From Rhynchosporium graminicola (lineage: Eukaryota; Ascomycota; Leotiomycetes; Helotiales; Ploettnerulaceae), in contig FJUW01000079.1 of NCBI GenBank assembly GCA_900074885.1, positions 83,243 through 147,242 of the forward strand: DNA of 64,000 nucleotides. Reading direction: 5' to 3'. Under the pieces are notes generated by a model. That model saw only the letters and a program-made list of their open reading frames with translations. It had not been told where the DNA came from and made no database searches. The position numbers were made by a program, and so were the translations under genes. The number at the start of each line of letters is the position of its first letter. The first letter of the stretch is position 1. Below, in pieces: positions 23,190 to 36,424 of the stretch.

Positions 23190-24068
23190 CTTAAATAACT
23201 AACGATAATAATAGTAACTATACGTAAGTTATAAATATAAGGTATCAGGTAGTACTAACTTGACCTTTTAGCTCCTAAGAAGAACCTTCGTAAGCGCGCT
23301 ACTAGTAGTTCGCTTAAAGATACTCTTCTTTCTAGTAATACTTTTACCTCTATTAATAAGGGAAAAACCGCAGTCGCTAGCGGGTTTTCGACTAAGCGCT
23401 AGCGAGCCGAAGATAATAATAAGGATAATAAAAGCGAGCCGAGTTAAGATAGTAGCTCTTCTGCTTATTATAATAAGACCCTTTATACTAGTCGAAAGAA
23501 TACGCAGATAAAGTCGAAAGCTCGTACTAAAGTAAATAAGGAGATACTACGTCCGGAGACTTACTTATAATACGCTAGTAAGTATACTTTATTCCTTAAG
23601 TTAAAGTATACTTTAGCTCCTAACTCTATTACTAGTAAGTATATAGATTATATTAAGAAGGGTAAATCTTACGAGGATATGAGTATAAATTTCCTCTCTC
23701 TAGCGAATACTTAGCTAATAGCCGACGAGGTTCTAGCTATCCTAATAAGTATTCTCAGCTAACTATAAGATATAGCTTTAAAAGTGATAATAAGCGAGAG
23801 TTCCGAAGAAGTATTAAAGATTACCTAAGTACGCTTTAATATAGAGAAGAAGCGGGCTAATCATACTTCTAAAGTTAGTAATACTATAGCTATTAAATCT
23901 CCTTAGAAGCTAGTTATTAATTCTAATACCGAGCTATCCTTTAGTATTACGTCAGCGATCTCTAAGGTATCTAGGTATACGCTGCGCTCTATAGCTAAAG
24001 TTACTACTACTATTAATATTATAAATACTACTCTTCTAAAGGAAATTCGTAGTCTCTGTATAATATGA
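23190..24068 (+). pseudogene. Degenerate antisense frame of Gypsy-2 between pol and 3' LTR
   Basis: On the strand opposite to pol, a frame (for example GKTAVASG at 23,361-23,384) can be followed for over 230 codons to a TGA at 24,066-24,068. It is broken only by scattered TAG/TAA codons of the sort RIP makes from CAG, CAA and TGG. The residues look protein-like, Lys/Ser/Glu/Ile-rich, with stretches such as YIDYIKKGKSYEDMSINFL. I do not recognise the product. The 5' limit is approximate. Gypsy-1 has an antisense frame at the same relative place. Confidence 0.5.
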
Positions 24069-24399
24069 ATTACTCTCTCTAGCGAGCTCTCTACTAATCT
24101 TCAGCGAAGGACTTCCGTACTATTTATACTAGATTCTTTCTATAGGTAGCTTTATCAGATACGTAGCTAGAGGTTAATAGAGAGGAAGTCGCGGATAAGG
24201 ATATAGATACTACTAATCAAGAGGTTACTAAGTAAACTTTCTTTAGCGATATCTTAGAGTTTATCCGGCGAGAGCTAGTTTACTAGCGATCTATATAGAT
24301 AATAAAACCTCTTTTTCCCCTTAGACCTCTACTAGATTTATAATCTCTAATATACCTTTAAAACTATAAAACCCTATAGGAAAAAATAGAAAGATATAT

Positions 24400-27300
24400 A
24401 TCTTTTTACGAGTATTATTTCACTTTCGCTAGCGTTTCGCTAGTCTCTCTATAGCGTTTTAATTTTTCAAAGCTTTGATTTCTTTCTAGAGTCCCTAGAG
24501 GTTTTCTTTTAGCTCCTAAGAATTATAAGTAGAAGTAAACCCCTTCTATCTTACTAAGAATTATTCTCTCCCTCTAACTACTCGCTAGTCTAGTAAGGAA
24601 TCGACCTCCTATGATTCTTCGCTATCGATAAGGTCAGGTTAGATAACCTCCGATAACTCGCTAAGCTTTTACTAGTATAGTTCTAATAGTAAGATATAGA
24701 AGATATTATATAGCTAACTATACTTAGTAGGTAAATCTAATCGATATACCTACTTTCTAATTCTTTCGCTGATCTTAAATAGCCCTAGAAATTAGTAGTC
24801 TAGCTTCTTGCTCGATCGAATAGTTTTAATATTCTTTACTAAGAGTAAGACATATTAATCTACTTTGAATTTAACTAGTCGATAGTTCTTATTATACTAT
24901 TTCACTTAAGTTTCTTTAATTCTTTACTAGCTATTCTCTAGCTCTTAGCGTTTCTTAACTACTTCTTCTGCTCTTTCTTTAGCAGTAAGTATCTCTCCTC
25001 TTATAAGATCGTCCTCGATACTCTAGCGATTATCTAGTATAATTCTATATCTAGCTTTACTTGAACTTATTCTAATAGCCTTATAATATATATTTATATA
25101 CGCGAACTTCGCTATAAGTAATAAGTCTACTTAATTATCTTAAAGATAGTATACGAAATACTATAGCTATACTTCTATAGCTTAGTTTTATCGTTCTATT
25201 TACTTATCAGTTTATAAGTAAAACGCTATCGAAAGACCTCTTGTTATTCGAAAGTAGAAGTATACCTCTTATCAGAACTTAGAAGTAAAAACAGAACCTC
25301 TATTAGTAATAATAACTGCAAGTAATCCGTAGTCCTTAAACTAATAATCGATAAATAGCTAAGCTAAGCCTAGTATATCAATTATCTTTAAGTAAGGAAT
25401 ATACTCTATATCTTTAGTATATCTATTAATAATTACTAGTAAACTATTAGAGATTCTTCCTAAAGAGCTCCCTTTATAAGGTAGCAGATCTATAATAAAG
25501 TCTATAGTTATAGACTTAAATAGCTTACTTAGCTAGCTAAGCGCTTATATCTCGCTAGCTATCTTTATTCTTCTTACCTTTATCTTTTAATAAATATCGT
25601 AACTTTTAATATATTCTTTAATATCTAGCTTTATCTTCTGCTAATAGTACTTTCGCTAGATAAGCTTTAGCGTCTTATCTTAACTAAAATAGCTTATAGT
25701 TAGATTATTATAGTATATCTTTATGATTTAAGTATAGATAGCTTCGTCTAGCGGAACGTAAGCCTTTCGCCGGTATCTAAGTAGTCCTTCGCTATCGATA
25801 TTCTAATCTATATCCCTAGTTTTCTATAATCTAGCTAACTTCTTAATAGTAAAAGCGTCCCTTTTCTATAGCTTTATAAGCGTTAAGAGAAGTAAGTTCG
25901 ACTCAGGGTTTACTATTTCGATTCTTATAATACTCGCTATAAAGAACTATAGTATAATATATTTATAGCTATACTAGCTAGCGCCCGGCTTCTCGCTAGC
26001 GCTTCTTAAGAGGGTATCTAGACCTTTAAATAAGTTCTATAAACTATCAAGCTTTATAAGTATATATCGCTAGTTAGGCGTAGAGGTCGTATCTACAGCC
26101 TCGATCGATACTCCTTTTAAAGAAGTATTGTTAGTAAGTTATAGAATCTAAGTTAACTAATATAATATACTATTATTCGGACGCCGGTTACTCTCTATTA
26201 TATCGCTAGCTTTACTAAGTACGCAGATTAACTCGTCTTCAATTATATTTCGTAGCTTATTTTATAAAGTAGGGAGTATAATATTTTCCTCGTCTTTCGC
26301 TAGCTTATAGTTAGGCCTTCTTAATAATCTATTAGCGGGATTATTTTTCCCTTATCTATAACTTAATATAAAGTTATACTTAGATAGCTCCAGAGCCTAT
26401 CTAGCTTATCGCTAGCTTAATACTATTATAGTTATAAAGTGATAGAGATTACTATAATCTATTAATACCTTAACTAGGGCTATACTACCTTTAAGGTAAT
26501 ACCTCTAGTATATAAAATACTTAATAATTATAAGGAGTTCTTAGTTATATACTTTATAATTTAACTCGGCAAGTTCTAGCTTTTTACTAAAGAACGTAAT
26601 AAGGTATTAGTTAGCCTTTTCCCCTTCTTTCGCCGGCTACTCTCTAAGCTAAGAGAGAATTCCCGCGATAGTAAACCTAGAAGCGTTAGTCTCTAGCTTT
26701 CTTAGCTTCAGTAGATCGAAGTGCATAAGAAAAGATACTATAGTAAACGTATCTTTTAACGCGTTAAAAGCTTCCCTTTCTATAGTACTCTATCTAAAAG
26801 CAAGAGTAAGTTGCCCTTTCTTCTTACTTTCTATTAAACTTATCAGAAGTTAAGTAATCGCCGAGAACCTTACGATAAATCGCTAGTAGAAGTTTATAAA
26901 ACTAATAAAGACTTATATATCTCTAATACTTTTAAGCTCTAGCTATTCCCTAATAATATTTATCCGGCTTATATCTATTAAAACGCTAGCTAAAGAGATA
27001 ATATATCCTAGAAACTCTATACTTTTAGTATTAAAAGAGTACTTTAATAACTTAATAAAGAGGTTTATATACCGAAGTCTCTCTAGTACTTAGCGGATAT
27101 ATTATTCATATTCTAATAAGTTAGTAGAATAGATTAGGATATTATTAAGATATATAACATAAGTAATATCGACGAGGCCCGCTAGTATATTATTAATAAA
27201 TACCTAGAAGGTCACTAGTGCGTTTAATAATCTAAATAGTATAACTTGATACTCGTAATACCTATATCGAGTACGAAATATAATCTTCTATTTATTACCT

Positions 27301-29463
27301 TAGCGAATTCGAACACGGTAATAGGCGTTTTATAAGTCTAGTTTAGTAAATACTCTAGTATCCCGGAGCTTATCTAGCGTTTCGCTAATTAATAGCAGAG
27401 AGTACTAATCCTTAATTATAATTTTATTCAGAGCTTAGTAATCGATATATAATCGAAAGCTATTATCTTTCTTAAGTATAAAAAGAATAAGTATACTTAT
27501 AGGACTCTTACTTTTCCTTATCTAACCCTTCGCCTCTAATAAGTCGAGGTATTCCTAGAGAACCTCTAGTTCCTTCTCGGAGAGATTATAAATTAGAGAA
27601 TAAAGTATCTTTAATCCTAGTTCTAACTCGATAGCGTATTAATAGCCCTCTAATAGAGGTAGCTCGCTTCCTTTCTCCTTAGAGAATACGTCCTCAAAGT
27701 CACTATATACGAAAGGAATAATAAGCGTATCGCCGGTATCTATCTAGCGTATTATATATAAGTTAAGTATTATAGTATATATAGGAGATTTCTATACGTT
27801 AATAAGAATCGCAAAAGCTCAAGGTACTATAATATTAAAGCTATCGGAGTCCTTTAAATTATAAGAGAACCTCTACTACTTATTCTTAAAGCTAATCCGA
27901 GGATCTATATCCTCTAACTATAGCTACTCTAATATCAGATCTATACTTAGTATATTAATAACTCTTAGCTAAAGAGTATCGACTCTAGTCTATCTAATCG
28001 AATCGGCTATCTCTACTTAAGCGACTATAGTACTGAAGATAACGCCTTTATTCTATGAAAGTATCTAGAAAGTCCTTAGTCCTTCGCTAGTAAGTTTAAG
28101 CTCGTATTCTTTAGTAACTAGTTTTAATATAAAGTTATCTTCTGCTCTACTATTAATAAGAGTAATTATCGATTTCTACTTACCTTAAGATAGAATCTTT
28201 ATTTAGATTTCTATCTTATTATCTAGTAAACTTAGTCCGGATATAGAAGATACTATAAGTTATAGCTTTCCTTAGCGTTTATCTTTAGTATTACTAGTAT
28301 TTAATTTTAGATAGTTCGAAGAGATATATTTATATTTATTATAAGAGTAGTACTAAACCTTAGAGATATCCTATCTTATTAGCTAATCCCTAATAAGTAT
28401 ACTATTTAGATCTTTCCTCCTTTCTTATCTTTATTAGCTCTTATCTTATCGATCGTTAGTTCTTCGCTAATACTTATATAAGTTATCTTTCTTCGCGTTT
28501 AACTCCTTATATTTCTACTCTTTAGATTCTTTTTATCTTTTATTACTATTAGTACCTTTAGATAAGGTATAAGTCTCTTAAAGAGTAATAGCAGAAATAA
28601 CTTAGTCTCGGGTCTAAAGTCTATTAGCTTAGCTATTCTCGACAATTTTCTAGCGAATCTCTAAGCGGATCTTATTAAATAAGATATCTCGTAATTAGCG
28701 CTTAGTAAAGAGTTCGAGTTATTCCTCTTTTTCTTTAAGGTAATTTACGAACTCCCTAATTAGTTAACCTAGCTTTTAGCGAGCGTTCTCGTAAGCCTAT
28801 AAGTTAGCTACTCTTCATAAGATAAGAAGTAGCTAAAGATTCGCTAGGAACTCTTTATAACTTTCCTAAGTTATCTTATAAAAGGTATCTAAGGTATACT
28901 TCTTAAACTTTTCCTAGGTGTTCGCTAGTTCCTTATAGAGTAATATTACTACTTATTTAATCTTAATAAGATTAGTTAAGTACCCTTTAGTATTATAGTC
29001 GAAGACTCGGTTATAAGCCTATAAGTACTTAGTAAGCTCTCTTTAGCTCTTGCCCTTATATTCTAGTAGAATTATATATTTACTTTTATCCTAGCGAGGA
29101 ATTAGTAATTCTTTAGGAGCTATTAATCAACTAGTATCTCTCTCTATACTTAGGATAAGGTCTTCAGATATATAAGCTTAATAGAGTTATACTCTTATAG
29201 TAGCTTCCGGAGGGTATTAAGTAAGGTCTTCGCTGAATATTCGTCGGCACTTAACTATAAAGTTATCTAAGATATTATTATATTTCTTTAGCGATTAGAG
29301 TTTCTCTTATAGAACTAAAAGGTTATCTACTAGTATATCGCCGGGTATTATCTAAGCCCTAATAGAGTTATCTTAAAGTATAAGTCAGGTTAACGCAATA
29401 GAGGATTCTCTGCTTTAAGCTATTATAACTATTTAGGCTAACGTTAAGTAAAAGTAATTAGAA
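24400..29463 (-). pseudogene. Gypsy-2 gag-pol remnant
   Basis: Minus strand. The chromodomain lies near the 3' end of pol at about 24,511-24,615, readable as VVRGREQFLVR with flanking RIP-altered Trp codons. The reverse transcriptase catalytic box is at 27,141-27,152, where the tetrapeptide now reads YLNN instead of YLDD. The segment just upstream reads FINNILAGLVDITYVIYL, typical of fungal Gypsy RT. Gag occupies the right end next to the 5' LTR. Stops are everywhere, so the element cannot be autonomous. Confidence 0.82.
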
Positions 29464-29645
29464 TATAATAATCACTTAGTACGCTAAGGTAGATAAGTAT
29501 AATAGAATAGTAGAATAGTCGCTGGAGGTTCACTAGTAATAATCTGATTAATACAGAAACTAATTACTAAGGAGAGAAGATTCTTCCTTCCTCTCTAATT
29601 CTGAAATACAGGAGTGGGAGACACTAGGCGCACAGACCTATTACA
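29464..29645 (-). repeat. 5' LTR of Gypsy-2 element B
   Basis: 182 bp, ending CAGACCTATTACA, with an intact CA at its outer edge. Followed by TSD CTTTT (29,646-29,650). Confidence 0.9.
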
Positions 29646-29650
29646 CTTTT

Positions 29651-32600
29651 ATTCTTCTCGATTTAGGATAATAAGATATAATTATTAGTATTAAATAAAT
29701 AAAACGATTCTAAGTTAAGCTAGATACGCTCTACTATAAGCTACTATAGCTAGAATAATATCTAGTTACTTTCTAATATAATAAGGAGATAATTATAACT
29801 CTATTATCTTATAAACCTAGTATTAATTAATCTTACTAAATCGATACTAACGCGCGGGACTTAGCTATAAACTAGCTAGACTAATACTAATTATACTAAA
29901 TAGTAGTAATATAGTAGATTAATATATTATTCTTATTATTTAACTTATTTCCGCTTATCACTAAGGAATCCGAACCCTTTTCCGCTCCGAATTTATCGAG
30001 AAAGGTACTTGCGCCGAAACTCTACTATAAGTACTTCTCTTAACCTCCGAGGATCTAGAAACTAGTTCTGATTTACTAAATTAATACGATAGCTTTTTAT
30101 TTTAATATAAAATATAATAACTCTAAATTATTCTTTATTAGTATCTATAAGATAAACTACTTCTTATAAGATTATCTAAATAATAACTCCCCTGAGGATC
30201 CTAATACTAAATAACTTATAGCTAAAAAGCTATCGGAATAGTATTATACTCTTAAGGAAGCTTTCTCTAAGTAAGATTCTAATATTCTTCTATTATATTA
30301 TTTATATAATTATAAAATTATTCTAGAAGAACTATTACTTAATATATATTTACTCTTATATTAGTAATCTATAGACAAGTTATAAGTAACTAAGGAGTAC
30401 CTTATAAAGAACCTAGATAAGGGATTTATCGAATCTAGCTAAAGTTCTTTCGTATTACTTATATTATTCGTTAAGAAAGCTAATAGAGGATTACGCTTCT
30501 ATATTAATTATTATAAGCTTAATACGATTACTCGAAAGGATTTATAGTTAATACTTAGGATCGATAAGCTCTTAACTCAGGTATCTAAAGTAATAATTTT
30601 TACTAAACTAGATATTCGAGTAGTATTTAACTATATCTATATAGACCCCGAATTAGAGGAGTATATTACTTTCCGAACTCGCTTCGGATCTTATAAATAT
30701 AAAGTACTATCTTTTAGGCTCTATAATCGACTTAGTATATACTAATAATATATAAATAATATATTACTAGACTACTTAGACGATTTCTATATAACTTACT
30801 TAGATAATATTCTTATATGCTCGGAAACGCTCTAGGAATATAAGGAATATATTAAATTAGTACTATAATACTTAATAGATATTAGACTCTAAGTAGATAT
30901 TAAGAAAAGCGAATTCTATATTACTCGGACTAAATACCTTAGATATATTATTATTACTAAGGGAATCGAGCTAGATCCTGAGAAAGTAATACTATTAGTA
31001 GACTAGAAGTACCCCGAAATGATAATAACTATAAAATCTTTCCTAGGATTCTATAGTTTCTACTATTAATTTATTCGGAATTTCGGCCTTATTACTAAAC
31101 CTCTCTTAATACTTACTCGGCCTATAGTACTATAGAATTTTACTAATAATTATAAGAAATCCTTTAATAATTTATATTAATAGCTACTATTAGTATAGAA
31201 ACTATATTACTTCGACTCTGAATTATAGATTAAACTAGAAACTAATACTTCTAATAATATAATAGCTAAAGTTATCTTCTAATTATATGAAGATAACTAG
31301 TAATATCTAATTAGATTATATTCTTATATTCTTAATAGATATAAACTAAACTAGAAGATCTATAATAAGGAGTTATACGCTATTATTAAGTCTTTCCGGA
31401 AATAGAAACTAGAACTTATATCTTTATAATACTATATCAGTATATATACGGACTATCGATCCTTAGAATACTTTATAACTATTAAGGTCTTAACTAGTAA
31501 GTAAGCTAGATAGATAGAATTCCTTTCCGAATTTAACTTCTAAATTATATATAAGCTTAGTAAAGATAATACTAAAGCTAATATCCTTAGCTATAAGGAA
31601 TAAGATCTAAGGATATAAGAATAATAGAAATAGGATAGTAGATCTCGGGTTTTATTACTCTTAGACTACTTAGACCTTAGGATTAACGCGGAACTAGCTG
31701 AATATTATATCGATTAAATTAGTTATATATACCTAATATCGCTAAGGACTAATATACTATCAGAACCCGTATATAACTCCTTTAATTTAATCGAAAAACT
31801 ATACTAATTTAACTAAGAATTATTCTCTAATAAACAGAATATATTAAGAGATAGCTATACTATTAATAATAGTTTACTACTTTATAATAGTTATCTATAC
31901 GTATAATACTATACCCTGCTATATACCTGTTTAATTAGCGAAGTCTACGATTAAGTTTCCTCTACTTATCTAAATACTCGTAAGATCGCTAAGATAATTT
32001 CTATCTATTACTACTAGAAAGGACTTATATTAGATATAAAATAATATACTTATAATTATTATTTCTACTAGTACTCTTATCTAAAGTAGATAAAATAGTA
32101 AGGATTCCTTTATCTATTACTAGTACTTAGCTACTTTATATAATATCTAGCTATAGATTTTAAAGACTTCTTATCTAATAACTAGAGGTTTAATAGGATA
32201 TTAGTATTTATTAACTACTTAAGGAAGTACTTTATATCGATACTATATTACTATTATATTAATACTCGCGGGATAGTAATATTATTTATCTAATAGATAT
32301 ATTATTTCGGATATACCTCTAAGTTAATTATATCTAACTAAGATACTTAGTTTATCTTATCTTTCTAGTAAGAGTTTTACTATATAATTAGAGTTAAGGT
32401 TAAGCTCTCTACTTCTTTCTACTAGTAAATTAATAGATAAATAGAGATTATAAACTAGTATATTAACTAATACTTTAGACTTTTTATTAATTACTACTAA
32501 AGTAACTAGGGCGAACTATTACTAATAATAGACTACACTTAAGTAACTTTAACTTACGATTCTATTAGTATAGCGCTTTATACTCTTAAATATAGTATAT

Positions 32601-33300
32601 TACTACGGAATAGCTAGGATTAGAAGTAGCTCGCTATATTAACGCTATAAGAGAAGCTTAACTATACTAATACTAAATCCTTAGCTAAATATATTAAATC
32701 CGCTATCGAGGTTATAAAAGCTAATATACTAGCTACTTAATAGAGGATAAGCGCTATAACTAACCTAAAATAGTATAATATTAACTAGGAAGTTAGAGAT
32801 AAGGTATTTCTCTCTATAAGGAACTTTAAGAATTACTAGCTAAATAAGAAGCTATCTAGCCTCTAAGTAGGACTATACTAGGTCCTAGCTAAGATTAGAT
32901 ACTCTTATAAGCTAGATTTACTTCTTAGATCTTCTATATATAATATATTCGCTCTCGAATTACTTTTTAAAGACCCGGATAACTTATTACTAAGCTAGAA
33001 GTTACTAAACTTACCCTTAGAAGTTATTACTACTTAAGAAGAGTAAAAGTTATAAGATATACTTACTATATAGCTCCTAAGAGGTAATCTGAAGTATTAA
33101 GTTAGCTAGCTAAGCTATAACTTAGACTTAACTTAGTATAATACTTCCGACTTAATAGATACTCTATATAAGCTTAAAGACTTCTATATTACTAACTTAA
33201 GTAAACTTAGACTTCTATATAAACTAAATTAGTAGATTAAAGCTTAGGAAAATAGAATAGATAACTATAATTACTTAGAAGATAATAAACTATTATAGTT
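29651..33300 (+). pseudogene. Gypsy-1 copy A pol remnant
   Basis: Continues the reading of copy A after element B. The RT segment TKLDIRVVFNY lies near 30,603, and the catalytic box at 30,797-30,808 reads YLDN (RIP of GAT in a TpG context). Integrase lies roughly at 31,950-32,850, and the chromodomain at about 33,035-33,170, recognisable from the segment corresponding to GNLKYQVSWLGY in the least mutated copies. Stop codons, mostly TAG, interrupt every domain. Confidence 0.82.
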
Positions 33301-33363
33301 ACTAGTATTAAAAATTTATTACTAAGGATAATCCCTTAATTATATTTCATAATAATACTATAT

Positions 33364-34250
33364 CTAAAATTCTACTTCCTTTACTATTTCTACTTTACTA
33401 GCTTTCTCCTCTAAGTTCTTTAGAGCTTCTAATAAATCTAGAATATCTAGAATCAGAATTATTATATCTAACTTCTTATTTAAATTTACTAATATAGCTT
33501 AAGTAGTAGACTAAGTATAATAGCTAATCCTATAGGCTTTCTTCTTTAGAGAGGGTCCGAGAGTATCTAGATCTAATACTATCTATGAACTAGAAGGCAA
33601 ATTCCTTTTTCCCTTAGTATTAGATATTATAGCTTTAAATATAGCTTTCTTTATAAATTCTTATATAATAGTATTTAACTTCTTTATCTACTTTAATACT
33701 ATTTATATTATTAACTTAGATTTCGCTAAATCTATTATTAGAAGATCTAAATCCTATATTATATTAGTATTAAGCTAGTATCTAAAGGTTTAAGGATCTT
33801 AACTTATTACTTTAATAAACTCTAACTTCTTAAATACTTTCTCTATAGATCGCCTTAAAACTTAAGTCTCTACTAATTATATAGTAGTAATCTCTAATAT
33901 AGTAATAGAAGTAGCAGATTTCGTAAGATAATAGATCTAATTAATAGATTTATTAGTAGCTATAATACCGCCCTAATTTAGCTCTATATCCTTAGCTTTA
34001 CTACTAAGAAGTAAACCGAATAAAATAATATACTCTATATTAATATAGTTAAGTAACTATAACGTGTTAGTATATATAACTATATTTAAGTTTAAGTAAC
34101 TTATATACTTATAACTACTCTTTAATACCGAATAATACTTATAAAGCTTAGAGTTAAGCTTATTAAATAAATATAGAAGTTCTAGAATAGGAGTATTATT
34201 ATACTTTATCTTAAAGAAAGCGCGAATATATCGCAGGTAATATATATAAT
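33364..34250 (-). pseudogene. Degenerate antisense frame of Gypsy-1, copy A
   Basis: Equivalent of the antisense frame best read in copy E (35,540-36,424), located by distance from the 3' LTR. It lies between the chromodomain end of pol and the 3' LTR, on the opposite strand to pol. Confidence 0.45.
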
Positions 34251-34700
34251 ACGCTACTAAAAGAGTACTAGCGGGAACTAGTAAGAGTACTATAGGAGTT
34301 AGCGTTATAGATCCGTAGAACCCTTATATCTTACTTAAAGACTATCCCTAATACTAAAGCGAGGAACTTACTTATAATAAGAGAAGAGTTAATTAAGTCG
34401 ATTAATATATAAGATTATAGTAGACTACTATAGTAGTTAGTAATAATACTTACTCTAGGAATTATATCGTAGTCTAAGGAGAGTAAACTTATAAGTTTAA
34501 GTAGTTATTATAGTTAAAAAGGAGAGGCTCTAATACTAATAAACCTTTTCCTTTATATACCTTACGCCTTACTTAAACTCGACTTTTACTATAAATAAAT
34601 AAAGTAAATATAGCTTACTACTTAATTTAGAAGCTATAACTAATATAGTACTATTATAGCGATATAACTAGCTAGAACCTGATAAAGAATTTACTACTAC

Positions 34701-34968
34701 TATAACGACATAAGACTCAAGGCGGTATATAAGCAAGAATAAACAAGTAGAGAGGCTAAGAGCGATCTTATATAGTTTACTACGAAGAAAACAAAAAGAT
34801 AAGGAAAGAAGAAGAAGAGAGATAGGGTGCAAAGCACCTTATATATATATACCGGTACTAGTCCGATACTATACTAGGTCGGATACTAGTTCTACCGGGA
34901 TACTTATGAACTTAAGCCTTATTATCTATCCTTCTTCTTATATAATATTCAGATAAGCTATTATTATA
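34701..34968 (-). repeat. 3' LTR of Gypsy-1 copy E
   Basis: 268 bp. The outer edge is little mutated (ACGACATAAGACTCAAGGCG); the inner edge is strongly mutated (GATAAGCTATTATTATA). Confidence 0.92.
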
Positions 34969-35539
34969 TTACCCCCTCCCTAAGAAGAGCTTAACCCTAA
35001 GCTCAGAAGGTTATAGTTTATACTGGAATTAGTCTTTATTATAACTGTTTTCGTCGATATTCGCGTAATAAGCGCTAGCTACTCTTTAGTAGTAGTAAAT
35101 TCTTTATCAGGTTCTAACTAGTTACGTCGCTATAATAGTACTATATTAGTTATAGCTTCCAAATCAGGTAATAAGTAGTATTTACTTTATCTATTTATAG
35201 TAGGAGTCGAGTTTAAGTAGAGCATAAGGTATATAAAGGAAGAGGTTTATTAATATTAGAGCCTTTCCTTTTTAACCGCGATAACTACTTTAACTTATAA
35301 GTTTATTCTCCCTAGATTATAATATAGCTCCTAGAGTAAGTATTACTACTAACTACTATAATAGTCTACTATAATCTTATATATTAATCGACTTAATTAA
35401 CTCTTCTCTTAATATAAGTAAGTTTCCTATCTTAGTTTTAGAGATAGTCCTTAAGTATAATATAAGAGTTTTATAGATCTATAATACTAACTCCTATAGT
35501 ACCTTTACTAGTTCCTGCTAGTGCTCTTTCGGCGGCGTA

Positions 35540-36424
35540 TTATATATATTACTTATAGTATATTTACGCCTTTCTTAAGATAAAGTATAATAATACTCCT
35601 ATTTTAGAACTCTTATACTTATTTAATAAGCTTAACTCTAAGCTTTATAAGTATTATTCGGCGTTAAAAAGCAGTTATAAGTATATAAGTTACTTAAACC
35701 TAAATATAGTTATATATATTAATATATTATAGTTATCTAACTATATTAATATAAAGTATATTATTTTATCCGGTTTACTTCCTAGTAGCGAAGCTAAAGA
35801 CGCAGAGCTAAAACGGGGCAGTATTATAGCTACTTATAAGGCAATTAATCGGATCTATCGTCTTACGAAATCTGCTACTTCTATTATTACGTTAGAGATT
35901 ACTACTATATAATTAGTAGAGACTTAAGCTTTAAGGCGTTCTATAGAGAAAGTATTTAAGAAGTTAGAGTTTATTAAAATAATAAGTTAAGATCTTAAAT
36001 CCTTAGATACTAATATAATACTAATATAATATAAGATCTAGATCTTTTAATAATAGATTCGGCGAAATCTGAGTTAATATTATAAATAGTATTAAAGTAG
36101 ATAAAAGAGTTAAATAGTATTATATAGGAATTTATAAAGAAAGCTATATTTAAGGCTATAATATCTAATACTAAAGGAAAGAGGAATTTACCTTCTAGTT
36201 TAGAGATAATATTAGATCTAGATACTCTTAAACTTTCTCTAAAGAAGAAACTTTATAGGATTAGCTATTATACCTAGTCTACTACTAGAGCTATATTAAT
36301 AGATTTAAGTAAAGAGTTAGATATAATAGTTCTAGTTTCAGATATTCCAGATTTACTAGAAGTTCTGAAGAACTTAAGAGAGAAAGCTAAAGAAGTAGAA
36401 GTAATAAAGGAAGTAGAGTTTTAG
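35540..36424 (+). pseudogene. Degenerate antisense frame of Gypsy-1, best-preserved copy (E)
   Basis: Plus strand, opposite to pol of copy E. A first part, in phase with GGT at 35,772, runs for about 130 codons with very few stops and contains LLPSSEAKDAELKRGSIIAT and, further on, RRSIEKVFKKLEFIK. After about 35,990-36,035 the reading continues in another phase for about 130 codons (for example SNTKGKRNLPSSLEI and LSKELDIIVLVSDIPDLLEV) to TAG at 36,422-36,424. The phase change could be an indel or an intron. The residues are Lys/Glu/Leu-rich and partly coiled-coil-like. I do not recognise a family. Stops are nearly all TAG or TAA. Confidence 0.55.

Larger units (their letters stand above)
22801..29645 (-). 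mobile_element. Gypsy-2 (element B), chromodomain Ty3/Gypsy retrotransposon inserted in copy A
   Basis: 6,845 bp with 182-bp LTRs at 22,801-22,982 and 29,464-29,645. The outermost ends read TGTAATGATC...CCTATTACA and a 5-bp TSD CTTTT is present. Orientation is minus: the polypurine tract (complement of TCTCCCCTCTT, 22,985-22,995) abuts the left LTR, and reverse transcriptase and a chromodomain read on the minus strand. A distinct family from Gypsy-1 by LTR and coding sequence. Heavily RIP-mutated. Confidence 0.9.
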
